Shown: piece by piece, positions 27,964 to 38,022 of the stretch
Layout of the letters: every line of letters begins with the position of its first letter
How positions within the stretch are numbered: the stretch's first letter is position 1
Origin: Streptomyces sp. NL15-2K
Lineage (GTDB): Bacteria; Actinomycetota; Actinomycetes; Streptomycetales; Streptomycetaceae
Assembly: GCF_030551255.1 (NCBI RefSeq)
Contig: NZ_CP130630.1
Span: 7,731,501 to 7,795,500, forward strand
Reading direction: 5' to 3'
DNA length: 64,000 nt
Made by a program: the position numbers and the translations under genes
Notes under the pieces: model-generated
Databases searched by the model: none
Told to the model about the DNA's origin: nothing
Seen by the model: the letters and a program-made list of their open reading frames with translations, nothing else

Positions 27964-28884
27964 ATGACGTCGTCGCCCCTGCTGTCCGAACTGGCCGATC
28001 TGAAGGTCGACTACAGCGACCACGACGATCCCGTGCTCATCCAGCCGGACGGAAGCCCGGTCGACACCTGGCGGGAGAACTACCCGTACGGGCACCGCAT
28101 GGAGCGCAGGGAGTACGACTGGCACAAGCGGCTCCAGCAGATCGAACTGCTGAAGTTGCAGAGCTGGATCAAGGAGACGGGACGCCGGCTCGTCATCGTC
28201 TTCGAGGGCCGGGACGCGGCCGGCAAGGGCGGCACGATCAAGCGGTTCACGGAGCACCTCAACCCCCGGGGCGCGCGGGTCGTGGCCCTGGAGAAGCCGA
28301 CCGAACGCGAGCGCGGGCAGTGGTACTTCCAGCGGTACGTGGAGTATCTGCCGACCGCGGGCGAGATCGTGCTCTTCGACCGGTCCTGGTACAACCGGGC
28401 CGGCGTGGAGCGGGTCATGGGCTTCTGCACGGACGACGAGTACCGGCGCTTCATGCGTCAGGCGCCGCTGTTCGAGCGGATGCTCGTGGACGACGGCGTG
28501 GACTTGGTGAAGTTCTGGTTCTCGGTGTCGCGGGGCGAGCAGCGCACCCGCTTCACGATCCGCCAGATCGACCCCGTACGGCAGTGGAAGCTCAGCCCCA
28601 TGGACCTCGCCTCCCTGGACCGCTGGGACGACTACACCGCCGCCAAGGTCGCCATGTTCCGCCAGACGGACACCGAGTACGCACCCTGGACGGTGGTCAA
28701 GAGCAACGACAAGAAACGGGCCCGCGTCGAGGCCATGCGCAGCGTGCTGGCCCGCTTCGACTACACGGACAAGGACGACGAGGTCGTCGGCGTCCCCGAT
28801 CCACGCGTCGTGGGGGCGGCGGCGGGGTTGTTGGAGGCGGGGGAGGACGATACGGCCGATGAGGCCGAGGCCGGCGAGGACTGA
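27964..28884 (+). CDS. ppk2: Polyphosphate kinase 2
   Basis: A 306-residue PPK2-family kinase. Walker A is GRDAAGKGGT (residues 82-91), the lid module is LEKPTERERGQWYFQRY and Walker B is LFDRSWYNRAGVERVMG. It uses polyphosphate to phosphorylate nucleotides or the reverse. The ATG at 27964 is preceded by GAGGAAGGA; the GTG at 27946 would place that site inside the gene. Grouped with pit, it forms a phosphate uptake and storage cluster. The acidic C-terminus (DDTADEAEAGED) is low complexity. Confidence 0.92.
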   Translation: MTSSPLLSELADLKVDYSDHDDPVLIQPDGSPVDTWRENYPYGHRMERREYDWHKRLQQIELLKLQSWIKETGRRLVIVFEGRDAAGKGGTIKRFTEHLNPRGARVVALEKPTERERGQWYFQRYVEYLPTAGEIVLFDRSWYNRAGVERVMGFCTDDEYRRFMRQAPLFERMLVDDGVDLVKFWFSVSRGEQRTRFTIRQIDPVRQWKLSPMDLASLDRWDDYTAAKVAMFRQTDTEYAPWTVVKSNDKKRARVEAMRSVLARFDYTDKDDEVVGVPDPRVVGAAAGLLEAGEDDTADEAEAGED

Positions 28885-28894
28885 CGGTTGGGCG

Positions 28895-28954
28895 ACCCTC
28901 CCATGTGGAGCACCCTCCCATGTGGAGCACCCTCCCATGTGGAGCACCCTCCCA
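28895..28954. repeat. Three and a half 17-bp tandem repeats
   Basis: ACCCTCCCATGTGGAGC is repeated exactly at 28895, 28912 and 28929, with a partial fourth copy at 28946-28954. It sits between the ppk2 stop and the terminator hairpin. The perfect identity suggests recent expansion. Confidence 0.95.
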
Positions 28955-28965
28955 CCCGGGACACG

Positions 28966-29008
28966 CCGAAGGGGCCCGACCGGAGCGAGTCCGGCCGGGC
29001 CCCTTCGG
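28966..29008. terminator. Strong terminator between ppk2 and sodN
   Basis: A 13-bp perfect stem (28966-28978 and 28996-29008, CCGAAGGGGCCCG) with a 17-base loop that can itself pair partly. It serves both convergent genes and would form the 3' end of the sodN transcript. Confidence 0.85.
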
Positions 29009-29065
29009 GGTGTTCCTCGACCCGCGATGGTGCACCGATCGCCGGTCGGGCAGGCTGACGCGGGG

Positions 29066-29461
29066 TCAGGCCTTCTTGGTCTCCCAGAAGATCTTGTCGA
29101 TCTGGGCGATGTAGTCCAGCGCCTTCTGGCCCGTGGCCGGGTCGGTCGAGCCCTTGGCGGCCGAGAGGGCCTTGAGGGCGTCGTTGACCAGCTGGTGCAG
29201 CTCCGGGTACTTCTCGAAGTGCGGGGGCTTGAAGTAGTCGCTCCACAGCACGGAGACGTGGTGCTTCGCGAGCTCCGCGCGCTGCTCCTTGATGGTGGTG
29301 GCGCGCGCCTGGAAGTGCGGGTCGTCGTTGCCGGCCATCTTTTCCTGGATGGCCTTCACCGACTCCGCCTCGATGCGGGCCTGGGCCGGGTCGTACACGC
29401 CGCAGGGCAGGTCGCAGTGGGCGCTGACCTTGACCTTGGGGGCGAACAGGCGGGAAAGCAT
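29066..29461 (-). CDS. sodN: Nickel superoxide dismutase
   Basis: A 131-residue precursor. The first 14 residues (MLSRLFAPKVKVSA) are the propeptide removed to expose His1 of the nickel hook, which reads HCDLPCGVYDP, giving His1, Cys2 and Cys6 as ligands. The mature 117-residue helical subunit forms a hexamer that disproportionates superoxide in the cytoplasm. sodX is divergent and encodes the maturation protease. In S. coelicolor, nickel induces sodN, and an RNA from its 3' region represses the iron enzyme SodF; the 57 bases plus hairpin downstream here could provide such an RNA. Confidence 0.96.
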   Translation of the reverse strand: MLSRLFAPKVKVSAHCDLPCGVYDPAQARIEAESVKAIQEKMAGNDDPHFQARATTIKEQRAELAKHHVSVLWSDYFKPPHFEKYPELHQLVNDALKALSAAKGSTDPATGQKALDYIAQIDKIFWETKKA

Positions 29462-29606
29462 GGAGCAATCCTTCCTCGTGATCGTCTTCTCAGGTGCGAC
29501 ATTACTCCCCGGGAGAGGGGATTTCGCGAGTGCCCCCATGGGCTTAGGACAAAAGTCCGGGGTGAGACTGAGACTGGTGGAGGATGAACCGGGGAGGTGC
29601 CGGGTG

Positions 29607-30041
29607 ATGCCGGAGCTGTCGCAGGATGCCGAACGGGGGAGGGCGGACCGGCCCTTCGGCTGGGTCGAGGTGACCGGGCCGTCGATGGTGCCCACGCTGT
29701 ATCACGGGGACTGGCTCGTGGTGCGGCACGGGGGGCGGATCAGGCCGGGTGACATCGTCGTTCTGCGCCATCCGTTCCAGCAGGACCTGCTCGTCGTCAA
29801 GCGCGCGGCGGAGCGCCGCGAGGGCGGCTGGTGGGTGCTCGGGGACAACGCGTACGCCGGTGGCGACAGCACCGACTACGGGGCCGTGCCCGACGAACTG
29901 ATCCTGGGCAAGGTCCGCTTCCGTTTCCGGCCGCGTCGGCCGGATCAGCGCTCGCCGCTGGCCCTGCTGCGCTGGGCGCTGTCGGCCGCCAGGCCCGTCC
30001 TGCCCGACCGGTCCGCCTCCAGGCGCTTGCGGGCGCGGTAG
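29607..30041 (+). CDS. sodX: Nickel-type SOD maturation protease SodX
   Basis: A 144-residue S26-family peptidase. The Ser26/Lys65 dyad lies in GPSMVPTL and LLVVKRAAE, and LGDNAYAGGDSTDYG is the conserved substrate-loop motif. It lacks the membrane anchor of ordinary signal peptidases, as expected for processing a cytosolic precursor. GGGGAGG lies upstream; the start is ATG 29607 or GTG 29604. The last 97 bases overlap, on the opposite strand, the 3' end of the CGNR gene. Confidence 0.94.
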   Translation: MPELSQDAERGRADRPFGWVEVTGPSMVPTLYHGDWLVVRHGGRIRPGDIVVLRHPFQQDLLVVKRAAERREGGWWVLGDNAYAGGDSTDYGAVPDELILGKVRFRFRPRRPDQRSPLALLRWALSAARPVLPDRSASRRLRAR

Positions 30042-30574
30042 GCGGCCACGTTGGCGCGGGTGGCGCAGCGGTCGGAGCAGTAGCGCCGGGAGCGGTTCGT
30101 GGACGTGTCCAGGTAGGCGTTGCGGCACGGCGCCGCCTCGCACATGCCGAGGCGGTCCACGCCGTACTCGGTCAGGTGGAACGCCAGGCCCATCGCCGCG
30201 ATGGCCGCGTAGCCGGCGGTCGCGTTGGAGGGGTGGTCCGCCAGGTGCATGTGCCACAGCGGGCGGCCGTCGTCGTCCCGGAAGTCGTGGCCGGAGATCT
30301 GTGGGCTCACCGGGAACTCCAGCAGCAGTGAGTTCAGCAGGTCCACCGCGAGGGTCTCGTCGCCGCCGTCCGCCGCCTCGAAGACCGCGCGCAGCCGGGC
30401 GCGGACCGAGCGGAACCGTGTCACGTCCGCGTCGGTGGCGCGGCGGGCCGCCGACTGATTGACCCCGAACAGGTCGCGGACGGCTTCGACCGAGGTCAGC
30501 GCGTCCTTGCCCCGGGCCGGTTCCTCGCTGTTGACGAGACGTACGGCGTAGTCCGAGTAATAGGCCAGTTCCAC
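29945..30574 (-). CDS. CGNR zinc-finger (ABATE-domain) regulator
   Basis: A 209-residue protein. The N-terminal ABATE domain (YYSDYAVRLVNSEEPARGKD) is followed by a C-terminal CGNR finger (MCEAAPCRNAYLDTSTNRSR, then RYCSDRCATRANVAAYRARK). These proteins are probable ligand-responsive transcription factors. Its coding end overlaps sodX antisense, an arrangement known from other streptomycetes. The GTG start has AGGA six bases upstream; the upstream region has repeats that may be its operator. Confidence 0.88.
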   Translation of the reverse strand: MELAYYSDYAVRLVNSEEPARGKDALTSVEAVRDLFGVNQSAARRATDADVTRFRSVRARLRAVFEAADGGDETLAVDLLNSLLLEFPVSPQISGHDFRDDDGRPLWHMHLADHPSNATAGYAAIAAMGLAFHLTEYGVDRLGMCEAAPCRNAYLDTSTNRSRRYCSDRCATRANVAAYRARKRLEADRSGRTGLAADSAQRSRASGER

Positions 30575-30650
30575 TTGTAGTCCTTACGGAGGCGCTCTAT
30601 GGTCGTGATGCGGTCGGGGTAACAGCCGGTCGTGCATCCAGGGTATTACG

Positions 30651-30686
30651 TGACATGCGTTACATGACATCGCATGACATCGCATG
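30651..30686. promoter_or_regulatory. ATGACATCGC repeats, possible operator of the divergent CGNR/methyltransferase pair
   Basis: ATGACATCGC occurs twice in tandem (30664-30683), preceded by TGACATGCGTTACATGACAT-like inverted halves. It lies just before the methyltransferase ribosome site (GGAGGGG) in the divergent intergenic region. Confidence 0.45.
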
Positions 30687-30699
30687 ATGGAGGGGCTCG

Positions 30700-31470
30700 A
30701 TGACGGACACGGACACCACCACGGCCGGCACCGACTGGCAGGCCTGGCAGGAGAGCTGGGACCGCCAGCAGGAGTGGTACATGCCCGACCGGGAGGACCG
30801 CTTCCGGATCATGCTCGACATGGTCGAGGCCCTCGTCGGCACCGCGCCGCGTGTGCTGGACCTCGCGTGCGGCACGGGGACCATCACGGCCCGGCTGCTC
30901 GCCCGGTTCCCGGAGGCCACCAGCACCGGCGTCGACCTCGACCCGGCCCTCCTCGCCATCGCCGAGGGCACCTTCGCGGGCGACGAGCGCGTCACCTTCG
31001 TCACCGCCGACCTCAAGGACCACGAGTGGCCGGCCGGGCTGCCGTACGACTCCTACGACGCCGTCCTGACCGCCACGGCCCTGCACTGGCTCCACAGCGA
31101 ACCCCTCGCGGCCCTCTACGGTCAGGTCGCGGAGCTCGTCCGCGACGGCGGTGTCTTCATGAACGCGGACCACATGATCGACGACACCACGCCCCGGATC
31201 AACGCGGCGGAGCGCGCACTGCGGCACGCGGGCATGGATCAGGCCAAGCGGGACGGGGCCCTCGACTGGGCCGAGTGGTGGCAGGTGGCGGCCAAGGATC
31301 CGGTGCTGGCCGAGCCGACGGCCAGGCGCTTCGAGATCTACGGCGAGCACGCGGACGGCGACATGCCCTCGGCGGCGTGGCACGCGCGCGTGCTGCGCGA
31401 GACGGGGTTCGGGGAGGCGCGGCCGGTGTGGTGCTCGCCTTCGGACACGTTGCTGCTGGCGCTGAAGTAG
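30700..31470 (+). CDS. Class I SAM-dependent methyltransferase
   Basis: A 256-residue protein with a Rossmann methyltransferase core. Motif I is VLDLACGTGTIT, the acidic residue after strand 2 is in GVDLDPALL, and motif IV is near DAVLTATALHWL. It resembles trans-aconitate/ubiquinone-type small-molecule methyltransferases; the substrate is unknown. It is divergent from the CGNR regulator with direct repeats between, and so may be regulated by it. Confidence 0.88.
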   Translation: MTDTDTTTAGTDWQAWQESWDRQQEWYMPDREDRFRIMLDMVEALVGTAPRVLDLACGTGTITARLLARFPEATSTGVDLDPALLAIAEGTFAGDERVTFVTADLKDHEWPAGLPYDSYDAVLTATALHWLHSEPLAALYGQVAELVRDGGVFMNADHMIDDTTPRINAAERALRHAGMDQAKRDGALDWAEWWQVAAKDPVLAEPTARRFEIYGEHADGDMPSAAWHARVLRETGFGEARPVWCSPSDTLLLALK

Positions 31471-31495
31471 CGGTGGCACGAGAACACGAGAAAGA

Positions 31496-31520
31496 GGCGG
31501 TACGGGAACCCCGTACCGCC
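31496..31520. terminator. Terminator between methyltransferase and ABC genes
   Basis: A perfect 11-bp stem (GGCGGTACGGG with its complement) and a three-base loop, between convergent stops. Confidence 0.85.
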
Positions 31521-31551
31521 CCTTCCGTGATCGCCGCAGCTTGCTGCAGTG

Positions 31552-32319
31552 CTACAGAACCTTCGACAGGAACGACTGCGTCCGTTCGTGCTGCGGGTTC
31601 GTCAGGACGTCCCTCGGATCGCCGGACTCGATCACCACGCCGCCGTCCATGAAGACCAGGCTGTCGCCGACCTCGCGGGCGAAGCCCATCTCGTGGGTGA
31701 CGACGATCATCGTCATGCCGGACTCTGCGAGGTCGCGCATGACGTCGAGGACGTCGCCGACCAGCTCCGGGTCGAGGGCCGAGGTCGGCTCGTCGAAGAG
31801 CATGAGCTTCGGGTCCATGGCGAGGGCCCGGGCGATGGCGACCCGCTGCTGCTGGCCGCCGGAGAGCTGCGAGGGGTAGCTGGCCGCCTTGTCGGCCAGG
31901 CCGACCCGCTCCAGCAGCTGCTGCGCCCGCTCCCGGGCCTGCGCCCGGCTCACGCCCTTGACCTGGACCGGGGCCTCCATGACGTTCTCCACGGCCGTCA
32001 TGTGCGGGAACAGGTTGAAGCGCTGGAAGACCATGCCGATGTCCCGGCGCTTCAGCGCGACCTCGCTGTCCTTGAGCTCGTACAGCTTGTCGCCCTTCTG
32101 GCGGTAGCCGACCAGCTCTCCGTCGACGTACAGCCGGCCGGCGTTGACCTTCTCCAGGTGGTTGATGCAGCGCAGGAAGGTCGACTTGCCGGATCCGGAG
32201 GGGCCGATGAGGCAGAAGACCTCGCCGGACTTCACTTCCAGGTCGATGCCCTTGAGGACCTCGACCGGACCGAAGGACTTGTGGACACCCTCGGCCTTGA
32301 CCATGGGGATCGTGCTCAT
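31552..32319 (-). CDS. Polar amino-acid ABC transporter, ATP-binding protein
   Basis: A 255-residue ABC ATPase of the GlnQ type. It shows Walker [11 protein letters not shown]-loop [12 protein letters not shown], signature LSGGQQQR, Walker [14 protein letters not shown] and switch VTHEMGF. It powers the adjacent permease for glutamate, glutamine or a related amino acid. It is the last gene of a binding protein, permease, ATPase operon, three bases after the permease stop. Confidence 0.94.
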   Translation of the reverse strand: MSTIPMVKAEGVHKSFGPVEVLKGIDLEVKSGEVFCLIGPSGSGKSTFLRCINHLEKVNAGRLYVDGELVGYRQKGDKLYELKDSEVALKRRDIGMVFQRFNLFPHMTAVENVMEAPVQVKGVSRAQARERAQQLLERVGLADKAASYPSQLSGGQQQRVAIARALAMDPKLMLFDEPTSALDPELVGDVLDVMRDLAESGMTMIVVTHEMGFAREVGDSLVFMDGGVVIESGDPRDVLTNPQHERTQSFLSKVL

Positions 32320-32322
32320 GGG

Positions 32323-33252
32323 TCAACGCCTCCAGTTCCCGAGGGACAGCATGTTCGCCTTGATCTTCTGGAACGGCGTGTCCGGGAGCGTCCGGCTCGA
32401 ACCGCGCGCGTAGTACCTCTCGAGGTAGTACTGGCCGACGCTGAACACCGAGGTCAGCACCAGGTACCAGGCAGCGGCGAGGAACAGCATCTCGGCCGGG
32501 GCGCCGGAGGTCTGGCCGATGTCCTGGGCGACGCGGAGCAGCTCCGAGTACTGGACCACGGACACCAGAGAGGTCGTCTTCAGCATGTTGATGACCTCGT
32601 TGCCCGTGGGCGGCACGATCACGCGCATCGCCTGCGGGACGACGATCCGGCGCAGCGTCCTGCCGTGGCTCATGCCCAGCGCGTGCGCCGCCTCGGTCTG
32701 GCCCTCGTCGACCGAGAGCAGACCGGCCCGGCAGATCTCCGCCATGTACGCCGCCTCGTTGAGGCCGAGGCCCAGCAGCGCCGTCAGGAACGGGGTCATG
32801 AACTGCGACCACTCGTCCTTGTAGATCGGCCCGAGGTTGATGTACTCGAAGACCAGGCCCAGGTTGAACCAGACGATGAGCTGGACCAGGACCGGGGTGC
32901 CGCGGAAGAACCAGATGTAGAACCAGGCGATGGACGAGGTCACGGGGTTCTTCGACAGGCGCATCACCGCCAGCAGGATGCCGCCGACGACGCCGATGAG
33001 CATGCACAGCACCGTGAGCATGAGCGTCTTGCCCACGCCGCTGAGGATGCGGTCGTTGAAGAAGTAGTCCGGGATCGCTCCCCAGTTGATCTTGCCCTGG
33101 GAGAACGCGTAGATGATCCCGCCCAGTACGGCGAGGGCGACTACGGCGGAGACGTACCGCCCGTAGTGACGGACCGGGATGGCCTTGATGGCCTCCGGGC
33201 CGGCCGGCGGGGTGTCCGCCGGCCCGTCCGTCTTGTCGATGTCAACAGTCAC
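32323..33252 (-). CDS. Polar amino-acid ABC transporter, permease
   Basis: A 309-residue HisM/GlnP-type permease with a cytoplasmic N-terminus and about five helices. The EAA-like loop is EAAHALGMSHGRTLRRIVVP. The single permease gene implies a homodimer. GTG start at 33252. Confidence 0.93.
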   Translation of the reverse strand: MTVDIDKTDGPADTPPAGPEAIKAIPVRHYGRYVSAVVALAVLGGIIYAFSQGKINWGAIPDYFFNDRILSGVGKTLMLTVLCMLIGVVGGILLAVMRLSKNPVTSSIAWFYIWFFRGTPVLVQLIVWFNLGLVFEYINLGPIYKDEWSQFMTPFLTALLGLGLNEAAYMAEICRAGLLSVDEGQTEAAHALGMSHGRTLRRIVVPQAMRVIVPPTGNEVINMLKTTSLVSVVQYSELLRVAQDIGQTSGAPAEMLFLAAAWYLVLTSVFSVGQYYLERYYARGSSRTLPDTPFQKIKANMLSLGNWRR

Positions 33253-33284
33253 GGGTGTTGCCTTTCAGTGGCCGCGGCGCGCGG

Positions 33285-34247
33285 TCACTTGCCGCCGTTG
33301 ATGACGGCTTCCTTGATGGCGCCGTCGGCGGCGCCCCACTTCGTAAGGATCTTCTCGTACTCGCCGTTCTTGATGACAGCGTCCAGCGCGGCCTTCAGGG
33401 CGTCCCGCAGCTGGGTCTGGTCCTTGGCGACGGCGATGCCGTACGGCGCCGCCTCGACCTGTTCGCCGACGATCTGGAAGTCGTTGCCGCCGCCGGACGT
33501 CTTCACGGCGTACGCGGCCACGGGGAAGTCGGAGGAACCGGCGTCGGCGCCGCCCGCGCGCAGGCGGGTCTGGGCCTGCTGGTCGTTGTCGAAGGGCTGG
33601 ATGGAGATCGTCTTGCCGCCGGTGCACTTCTTCGCCTCGGACTTGGCGAGGTCCTCGGAGACCGTGCCGCGCTGCACCACGAGCTTCTTGCCGCACAGGT
33701 CGGACCAGGTCTTGATGCCCTGGTCGTCGCCCTTCTTGGTGTAGATCGAGACACCGGCGGTGAAGTAGTCCACGAAGTCGACGCCCTCACCGACCTTCTT
33801 GCCGGTGTCGGAGTCGATGCCCTCCTGGCGGTCCTTGGTGTCGGTCATCGCGGACATGGCGATGTCGTACCGCTTGGAGCGCAGACCGGTGATCAGCGTG
33901 TCGAACGTGCCGTTCTCGAACTCGAACGTCACACCCAGCTGCTTGCCCATCGCGGCCGCCAGGTCCGGGTCTATGCCGACCGTCTTGCCGGAGCTGTCCT
34001 TGAACTCGACCGGCGCGTAGGCGATGTCGGAACCGACCTGGATGACGCCCTTGTCACGGATCTCCTTCGGCAGCTTGTCGGCCAGCGGGGCCGCGCTCGC
34101 CGAGGCGGTGTCGGTGCTGTCCGAGCCGCTGTCCTTGGTCTGGTCACCGCAGCCGGTGAGCAGCAGGGTGCCTGCGACCGCGATCGCACCGACCGCTGCT
34201 AGCCGATGGTGCGCGGCGGTCGTACGACGGGTGGAGCTTGCGGTCAT
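33285..34247 (-). CDS. Polar amino-acid ABC transporter, substrate-binding lipoprotein
   Basis: A 320-residue family 3 solute-binding lipoprotein. The signal peptide ends in LLLTGC (Cys33), followed by a Ser/Asp/Thr linker and then GVIQVGSDIAYAPVEFKDSS and the usual two-lobe fold. GGAGGAA lies six bases before the ATG. It is the first gene of the operon. Confidence 0.93.
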   Translation of the reverse strand: MTASSTRRTTAAHHRLAAVGAIAVAGTLLLTGCGDQTKDSGSDSTDTASASAAPLADKLPKEIRDKGVIQVGSDIAYAPVEFKDSSGKTVGIDPDLAAAMGKQLGVTFEFENGTFDTLITGLRSKRYDIAMSAMTDTKDRQEGIDSDTGKKVGEGVDFVDYFTAGVSIYTKKGDDQGIKTWSDLCGKKLVVQRGTVSEDLAKSEAKKCTGGKTISIQPFDNDQQAQTRLRAGGADAGSSDFPVAAYAVKTSGGGNDFQIVGEQVEAAPYGIAVAKDQTQLRDALKAALDAVIKNGEYEKILTKWGAADGAIKEAVINGGK

Positions 34248-35005
34248 GGTGGGTTCCTCCGGCGGATGGGTGGAGTTGCCGATGGGGCGGGCAGCTGCCG
34301 ATGGGTTCGGCGGCTGCCTTGGATCCTGATGGGTCCTGGGTCGACGAGAGCACGCGCCTTCGAGTGTCGCGACCTTGTGTGATTACGGCATCTTGCCATT
34401 CGGACTGAGGCATTCATGGGGCCCGCCATGTCAAAATCGGATAACGGGCGACCCCCGAACCGCACCAGGTCGGTACATCCCGACCGCACCATCTACGGGA
34501 ATCTGTCCTTCCGGCCGGAAGATCTCCGGTGTGTGCCGGGATTCGGACGATCGGGTCTGTGCTGGTGGCGGCCGGTTCGGTGGCCGTCCCGACCCCGTCA
34601 AGGGCTCTCTAAGGTTGTCCCTGGATTTCGGCATGATCCATGTCACCGACACGTGGCTGTCGTCCTTGTGCTGTCGTCGTGGCGGCTTGTGGAGTGTCGG
34701 CTCGTGTTCGGCTTGCTTCGGCTCGTGTGGTGCCGGCTTGCGTTCGGCTCGCTTCGGCTTGCATCGTGCGGCGTGTGATCTTGCGGGCCTTGCGCGTTAT
34801 GGACTCGTCGTCAGCGCCGTCCGTCGGGTAAGAAGGTTCTTCACACCCCTCATCCGGGGCTCAGGGCGCGTGTGCGGCGCGCCCGTCGCGTATGTGCCCG
34901 TGCGTATCCCGTGCGCAGCACCATCAGGGCCGTACGCGGTGCCCGCCCACTTCTCAACCAGGAGTGGCCACCCTCAAACCATGAAGACCTAAGGGGTAGA
35001 ACAAA
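34248..35005. other. 758-base intergenic region with imperfect repeats
   Basis: No supported gene. It separates the divergent ABC operon and malic enzyme. A minus-strand TTGACA (34434-34429) could belong to the ABC promoter, though no good -10 follows. GTTCGGCTTGCTTCGGCT (34706-34723) recurs with one change at 34742-34759 inside a GGCTYG-rich stretch. Plus-strand frames here have poor third-position bias. Confidence 0.6.
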
Positions 35006-36229
<1,224 letters not shown>

Positions 36230-36239
36230 CCCTGTGCGG

Positions 36240-36520
36240 GTGCCTCCGGCGGTTGGGCCGGGGGTGCCTGGGGCGGCTGGGGTGGTCTGTGCGGGTGCCT
36301 GCGGCGGCCTGTGGGGGTGCCTGCGGCGGTTGGGTCGGGGGTGCCTGGGGCGGCTGGGGTGGTCTGTGCGGGTGCCTGCGGCGGCCTGTGGGGGTGCCTG
36401 CGGCGGTTGGGTCGGGGGTGCCTGGGGTGCCTGGGGTGGTCTGTGCGGGTGCCTCCGGCGGCTGGGGCTGTGCGGGTGCCTCCGGCGGCCTGTGGGGGTG
36501 CCTGCGGCTGTTGGGCCGGG
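36240..36520. repeat. 77-bp minisatellite downstream of malic enzyme
   Basis: The same string GGTGGTCTGTGCGGGTGCCT starts at 36281, 36358 and (with one change after it) 36435, exactly 77 bases apart, with degenerate partial units on both sides. Inside each unit the motif GGGTGCCTGCGGCGG recurs. Because 77 is not a multiple of three, the long open frames across it cannot be repeat proteins. Confidence 0.92.
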
Positions 36521-36987
36521 GAGCCTGCGGCGGCCTGTGCGGGTTCGGTGGGGGTGCGGGTAGCGCCTTCGGTGGTGCGGTGGGTCGGGGCCGCGCCGGG
36601 GGGTGTCCGTCCTCGGAACGGCGCGGAATCGGTCACCTGGCAAGGTGCCCGTGTTGACGCGCCAACCGCTGCGGGCGGACACCCCCCGACACGGCCCCTT
36701 GTCGCCGTGGGCGACTGCGGGTGCGTGGTCCGTCCGCCCAGCTGGCAGCCGGTCCGCGTCAGCTGCAGGCAGTCGGCTCGCCCAGCTGCGGGCATTCGTG
36801 CCGCCTAGGGCGGCACGCGTGGGCGCAGGCGGCGCCCCGTAAGCGCCGGGCTGCGCGACCCACCCTCGTCCGGCACCAACGCCGGGTGACAGGGGACGCG
36901 GGGTGACTGGACTCACCCCGGCAGCAGGGCGTGTGTCACAGCGCACCCTGGTTCCCCGCGCCGCCGGCGGAGCCTATCGTCAAGGTC
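36521..36987. other. Repeat-rich intergenic region without a gene
   Basis: It continues the G-rich repeat remnants to about 36600, then holds inverted sequences such as the hairpin at 36797-36817 and several CAGCTGC/GCAGCTG-like pieces. Long frames exist on both strands but have no recognisable product. The promoter of the oxidoreductase gene must lie at its right end. Confidence 0.6.
36797..36817. other. Perfect hairpin CGTGCCGCC-TAG-GGCGGCACG
   Basis: Nine-bp stem with a three-base loop, within the repeat-rich intergenic region. It resembles hairpin cores of short intergenic elements scattered in streptomycete genomes (from memory, not checked). Confidence 0.6.
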
Positions 36988-37956
36988 ATGTTCGCTGTCT
37001 ACGCCGCCCGAATCGACCGCGACCAGCCGCTCGCCGGCCTCGAGTTGGGAGAGCGTCCGGCTCCCGAGGCCCGCCCCGGCTGGAGTGTCGTCACCGTCAA
37101 GGCCGCCTCCCTCAACCATCACGACCTGTGGTCCCTGCGCGGCGTCGGCCTCGCGGAGGACAAGCTGCCGATGATCCTCGGCTGTGACGCCGCCGGTGTC
37201 GACGAGGACGGCAACGAGGTCGTCCTGCACTCCGTCATCGGACAGAGCGGGCACGGTGTCGGCCCCAAGGAGCCCCGCTCTATCCTCACCGAGCGCTATC
37301 AGGGGACGTTCGCCGAGCAGGTCGCCGTACCGACGTGGAACCTCCTCCCGAAGCCCAAGGAGCTCTCCTTCGAGGAGGCCGCCTGCCTGCCCACGGCCTG
37401 GCTGACGGCGTACCGGATGCTGTTCACGAACGCGGGGGTCAGGCCCGGTGACTCCGTGCTCGTCCAGGGCGCTGGGGGCGGTGTCGCCACGGCCGCGATC
37501 GTGCTCGGGAAGGCGGCCGGGCTGCGGGTCTTCGCCACCAGCCGGGACGAGGCGAAGCGGAAGCGGGCGGTTGAGCTGGGGGCCGTGGAGGCCCTGGAGT
37601 CGGGGGCTCGGCTGCCGCAGCGGGTCGACGCCGTCATCGAGACCGTGGGTGCCGCCACCTGGTCGCACTCGGTGAAGTCCCTGAAGCCGGGTGGCACGCT
37701 CGTCATTTCCGGCGCCACCAGTGGTGACCGGCCCTCGCATGCCGAGCTGACCCGGATCTTCTTCCTGGAGCTCAAGATCGTGGGGTCGACGATGGGGACC
37801 AAGGACGAGCTGGAGGACCTGCTCTCCTTCTGCGCCGCCGCCGGTGTGCGTCCGGTCATCGACGAGGTGCTGCCTCTGGACCGGGCCCGCGAGGGCTTTG
37901 CGCGGATGGAGTCCGGGGGGCAGTTCGGCAAGATCGTCCTCACGAACGGCCAGTAA
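36988..37956 (+). CDS. MDR-family zinc-free quinone oxidoreductase-like protein
   Basis: A 322-residue medium-chain dehydrogenase. The GroES-like N-terminal half includes KAASLNHHDLWSLRGVGL. The nucleotide-binding half has VLVQGAGGGVATAAI, and the C-terminal GQFGKIVL is typical of quinone oxidoreductases. Structural-zinc cysteines are absent. The substrate is unknown. I chose the ATG at 36988 (MFAVYAARIDRDQPLAGLEL). Confidence 0.88.
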   Translation: MFAVYAARIDRDQPLAGLELGERPAPEARPGWSVVTVKAASLNHHDLWSLRGVGLAEDKLPMILGCDAAGVDEDGNEVVLHSVIGQSGHGVGPKEPRSILTERYQGTFAEQVAVPTWNLLPKPKELSFEEAACLPTAWLTAYRMLFTNAGVRPGDSVLVQGAGGGVATAAIVLGKAAGLRVFATSRDEAKRKRAVELGAVEALESGARLPQRVDAVIETVGAATWSHSVKSLKPGGTLVISGATSGDRPSHAELTRIFFLELKIVGSTMGTKDELEDLLSFCAAAGVRPVIDEVLPLDRAREGFARMESGGQFGKIVLTNGQ

Positions 37957-38004
37957 CTCTTCCGTCTTGCGGCCGGTCCGGTTTCCGGGCCGGCCGTTGG
38001 TGTG

Positions 38005-38022
38005 TGTCAATGATGGTTGACA
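38005..38022. promoter_or_regulatory. Operator palindrome 1 upstream of the HTH-ClpN operon
   Basis: TGTCAA-TGATGG-TTGACA: perfect six-base arms around six bases. Its right arm is also the predicted -35 box. Confidence 0.75.

Noticed and set aside
28895..28954. CRISPR-like array
   Set aside because: The 17-bp units are directly adjacent with no spacers, and no cas genes are near. The same holds for the 20-bp array at 21494.
34416..34778. 120-codon plus-strand frame in the intergenic region before malic enzyme
   Set aside because: Low-complexity Leu/Arg/Cys sequence from imperfect DNA repeats, without third-position GC bias or a ribosome site.
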